From positions 58,356 through 122,355 of the forward strand of contig JAFISE010000101.1 of NCBI GenBank assembly GCA_022560025.1: a stretch of DNA of 64,000 nt. Direction: 5' to 3'. Position 1 is the first letter of the stretch. Every line of letters starts with the position of its first letter. The position numbers and the translations under genes are program-made. This DNA comes from Stagonosporopsis chrysanthemi (lineage: Eukaryota; Ascomycota; Dothideomycetes; Pleosporales; Didymellaceae). The notes under the pieces are model-generated. The model was not told the DNA's origin and ran no database searches. It was given only the letters and a program-made list of their open reading frames with translations. Below are positions 62,083-64,000 of this stretch, one piece after another.

Positions 62083-64000
62083 CTATTCCCCTTTCCCCTT
62101 TTCTCCCCCTCCCCCTCCCCTCCACCCCTCCCCATTCTCGTTCGCGTTCCCCTTCTCCTTACTCTGCCCCGCCTCTCTCCTCTGCTGCTCCACTTGCTCC
62201 GTGTCCTGGTCAACATCATGGTGTCTCCCACGCCAGCCCTCATGATTCTGGCTCGGGGTAAAGTCACCCATGTGGTGCTTCAGCGCATCTGCCTTGGCGC
62301 CCGCAACGCCCTGGACCTGGTGCCTTAGATGGGCTTCGCGGAACTCGCCGGATTGTTCGAGGTGGTCGAGCTCCGAGACGTCGGAGCTGGAGATGGAGGA
62401 GGAGCGGGAGGCTTGGGTGTAGATGACTTGGTCGCCTTCGCGCTTCTTGCGCTCGCGTTGTTCTTCCTTCATGTGCGCCATCTTGTCGGCGTCGCCTTGG
62501 CAGTCGAGCGTGCGGATGTGCAGGCCGGGGAAGTTGGCGGAGAAGAAGGTTTTTAGTTGCGGCAGCAGTTTCGCGTTTGGTCGGTAGGTGCCGCTGTCGT
62601 TGTCGATGATGAGTTCGTAGTAGCTGGGGTCTGTTTTGGGCTCCTCTTTGGGTGGCCCGTCGTCCAAGTCTTGTGGTGGGTGTGATTGTTGAGAAGGGTC
62701 TTCGGGCGACTTGTTTGGGTGCTTCAGGCGGCGGATGAAGAACTCGCCGGAGAAGGCGATGTAGGCGGCGACGTCGCTGTGCATGGTGTGCTTGGACAGC
62801 ATGTCGATGCCAAACTCTTTCCCGGTTTCTGTGAAGCGGAAGAGGGCGTCCAGGGTCAGGACGTATGTGAAGATGCGGCCGCCTTGGTCGTAGTGCACGA
62901 GCTCGAGGAACTTTTGCGTAAAGGCTTTGCAGGGCTCGGGGAACTCGCTGTAGTCGGTTGCGTGGTCGAAGTTGTAGACACGGGCGTGCTGGTGGTGGAG
63001 GGCCTTGGAGAGGATGAAGCCACGCACGCCCTTTGCGGTGAACATGCTCTTGACAAAGGGCTTGAAGACGACATAGCGGTGGTACATGTGCTCGGGGACG
63101 GGGCCGCGCAGCTGCAGCTGGTTCGACTGGAAGTTGTAGCGCTCGGCCTTGGGCTTGCCGGTGCGGCGCGAGACGTTGCCCGAGGCGTCGGGCTCCTTCT
63201 GGCCCAGCAGGCGGCCCAGCAGCGGCGAGTAGTGGCGGATCCAGAACTGGGGCCCGATGGTGTAGACGCGGCCGCCGTGCTCGTCCTGGGTGCGGCCCAG
63301 GACCTCTGCGCTGACGGTCAGGGTGCCCGTCATGTGCTCGGCCTTGCGGATGCAGACGGCGACGGCGCGCAGGACAAAGGCGCGCTTGCTGACCATGCGC
63401 TTGCGCAGGGGAAAGGTCTGCTCGTGGATGCCGGGCCAGGCGTCGCTGAGGGCGGCGGCCTCGACGTGGACATTGCCGAGGCGGTCGTCGTGGTCGGCCG
63501 GGTCCTCGTCGTAGATGCGGCACTTGAGGCGGAAGCCGGTGGCGGGGACGTTGGCGACGGTCCACTGCTGGTTCCACACGGGGTCGGTGTTCTGGCGCAC
63601 GGTGCGGGTGCGCAGGGTCAGCGGCGGGTCTTCCTTGTGGCGGGTGGGCAGGGCGGTCGTCAGCTCGGCGAGGATGAAGGGGTCGGCGCTGAGCGTGTTG
63701 ATGTCGGCCAGCGGCAGGTTGTGCGCGCGGTGGAAGGTGAACCTGACCGTGTACCCGGGCTGTGTGCGTTCAGCGGCTGCTCTCAGCGGCGCTCTGTGCG
63801 GCGCCGTGGGTGGGTGGGCTGTACCTCTCTGCGCGGGATGGGCGTGTCGTCGTAGCCGCCCTCGGGGCCCTGTGTGCTCGCCCTCTCGCTCGCCCTCTCG
63901 CTCGCGCTGTCGCTCGCCCTCTCGCTGTCGCTGGTGCTGCGCTTCGGCGGCGGCGGCGCCTCGGACGCCTGCGCGCCGGCTGCCGCGCCGTCGGCCAGCA
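62083..64000 (-). CDS. C2-domain protein, 5' end beyond the window
   Basis: Exons 63825-64000 (continuing off the right edge) and 62083-63759 encode at least 617 residues. The visible start is low-complexity (SERASDSASERASERAS, from a 12-bp GCGAGCGAGAGG-like repeat), followed by an intron with a GTACAG donor. The C2 domain begins at GYTVRFTFHRAHNLPLADINTLSADPF and continues with NTDPVWNQQW and RIYDEDPADHDDRLGN, keeping the Asp residues of a calcium-binding C2. The middle region (about 170-420) has a conserved fungal block (KPFVKSMFTAKGVRGFILSKALHHQHARVYNFDH). The tail is charged, Gly/Glu-rich and probably disordered. Similar C2 proteins of filamentous fungi are uncharacterised. Membrane binding is the inferred role. 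Two long frames in other phases over this GC-rich DNA are shadows. Confidence 0.75.
   Translation of the reverse strand, partial: AGRRRGSRRAGVRGAAAAEAQHQRQREGERQREREGEREGEHTGPRGRLRRHAHPAQRGTAHPPTAPHRAPLRAAAERTQPGYTVRFTFHRAHNLPLADINTLSADPFILAELTTALPTRHKEDPPLTLRTRTVRQNTDPVWNQQWTVANVPATGFRLKCRIYDEDPADHDDRLGNVHVEAAALSDAWPGIHEQTFPLRKRMVSKRAFVLRAVAVCIRKAEHMTGTLTVSAEVLGRTQDEHGGRVYTIGPQFWIRHYSPLLGRLLGQKEPDASGNVSRRTGKPKAERYNFQSNQLQLRGPVPEHMYHRYVVFKPFVKSMFTAKGVRGFILSKALHHQHARVYNFDHATDYSEFPEPCKAFTQKFLELVHYDQGGRIFTYVLTLDALFRFTETGKEFGIDMLSKHTMHSDVAAYIAFSGEFFIRRLKHPNKSPEDPSQQSHPPQDLDDGPPKEEPKTDPSYYELIIDNDSGTYRPNAKLLPQLKTFFSANFPGLHIRTLDCQGDADKMAHMKEEQRERKKREGDQVIYTQASRSSSISSSDVSELDHLEQSGEFREAHLRHQVQGVAGAKADALKHHMGDFTPSQNHEGWRGRHHDVDQDTEQVEQQRREAGQSKEKGNANENGEGWRGGGGGEKGKGE

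Noticed and set aside
62264..63577. 437-codon minus-strand frame in another phase
   Set aside because: Composition is almost all Arg/Pro/Ala/His, a typical off-frame reading of the C2 gene.
62686..63855. 389-codon plus-strand frame over the C2-domain gene
   Set aside because: Antisense shadow in GC-rich DNA; Val/Gly/Asp-rich with no motif, and the opposite strand encodes a clear C2 domain.

Overview
This window looks like nuclear DNA of a filamentous ascomycete (Pezizomycotina; Dothideomycetes is my best guess, from gene content only). Genes lie about 1 to 2 kb apart on both strands. Most are cut by short introns (about 45 to 65 nt) with GTANGT-type donors and CAG/TAG acceptors. There are no operons, insertion sequences or CRISPR arrays. 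I rebuilt exon structures by hand from splice signals, reading frame and protein-family continuity; no transcript evidence was available.

Layout, left to right. 1-13 kb: a metallo-beta-lactamase-like protein, a LYAR-type nucleolar zinc-finger protein, the ER thiol oxidase Erv2, a branched-chain aminotransferase, a NEDD8-type deneddylase (Den1/SENP8 family), an FKBP12 prolyl isomerase and an SOD-like mitoribosomal protein. 13-27 kb: a CCP-motif single-pass membrane protein, a tiny cysteine-rich protein, an F-box-like DUF7730 protein, UMP-CMP kinase with a mitochondrial/membrane leader ORF directly in front, Ilm1, a membrane dipeptidase, an L-lactate dehydrogenase, a serine/threonine dehydratase and the alpha subunit of farnesyltransferase/GGTase-I. 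27-38 kb: glycogen debranching enzyme, a RhoGAP and the Rab GGTase beta subunit Bet2, the last two facing away from each other across a 1.8-kb spacer that carries a GCCAGT microsatellite. 38-49 kb: a zinc-finger protein, Prp39 (U1 snRNP), a double zinc ribbon protein, a nucleoside deoxyribosyltransferase-like protein and Dph4. 49-64 kb: a 14-3-3 protein built from micro-exons, an MCUR1/Fmp32-like mitochondrial coiled-coil protein, a second tiny cysteine-rich protein, a secreted repeat precursor resembling alpha-factor pheromone, mitochondrial MetRS, the NatB subunit Naa25/Mdm20, an intron-containing tRNA-Trp and a C2-domain protein that runs off the right edge.

Most genes are housekeeping. 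The standout is the precursor at 54320-54817. It has a signal peptide and four identical 15-residue peptides, separated by Kex2 (KR) sites and Ste13-like EA dipeptides. The peptide keeps the W-x-W start and P-G-x-P end of yeast alpha-factor. Other items worth a second look are the paired 86-residue cysteine-rich proteins at 15 and 54 kb, the possible spliced fusion that would tether UMP-CMP kinase to a membrane, the 54-nt in-frame stop-free intron of the FKBP gene, and the run of 8 to 20-nt exons in the 14-3-3 gene.
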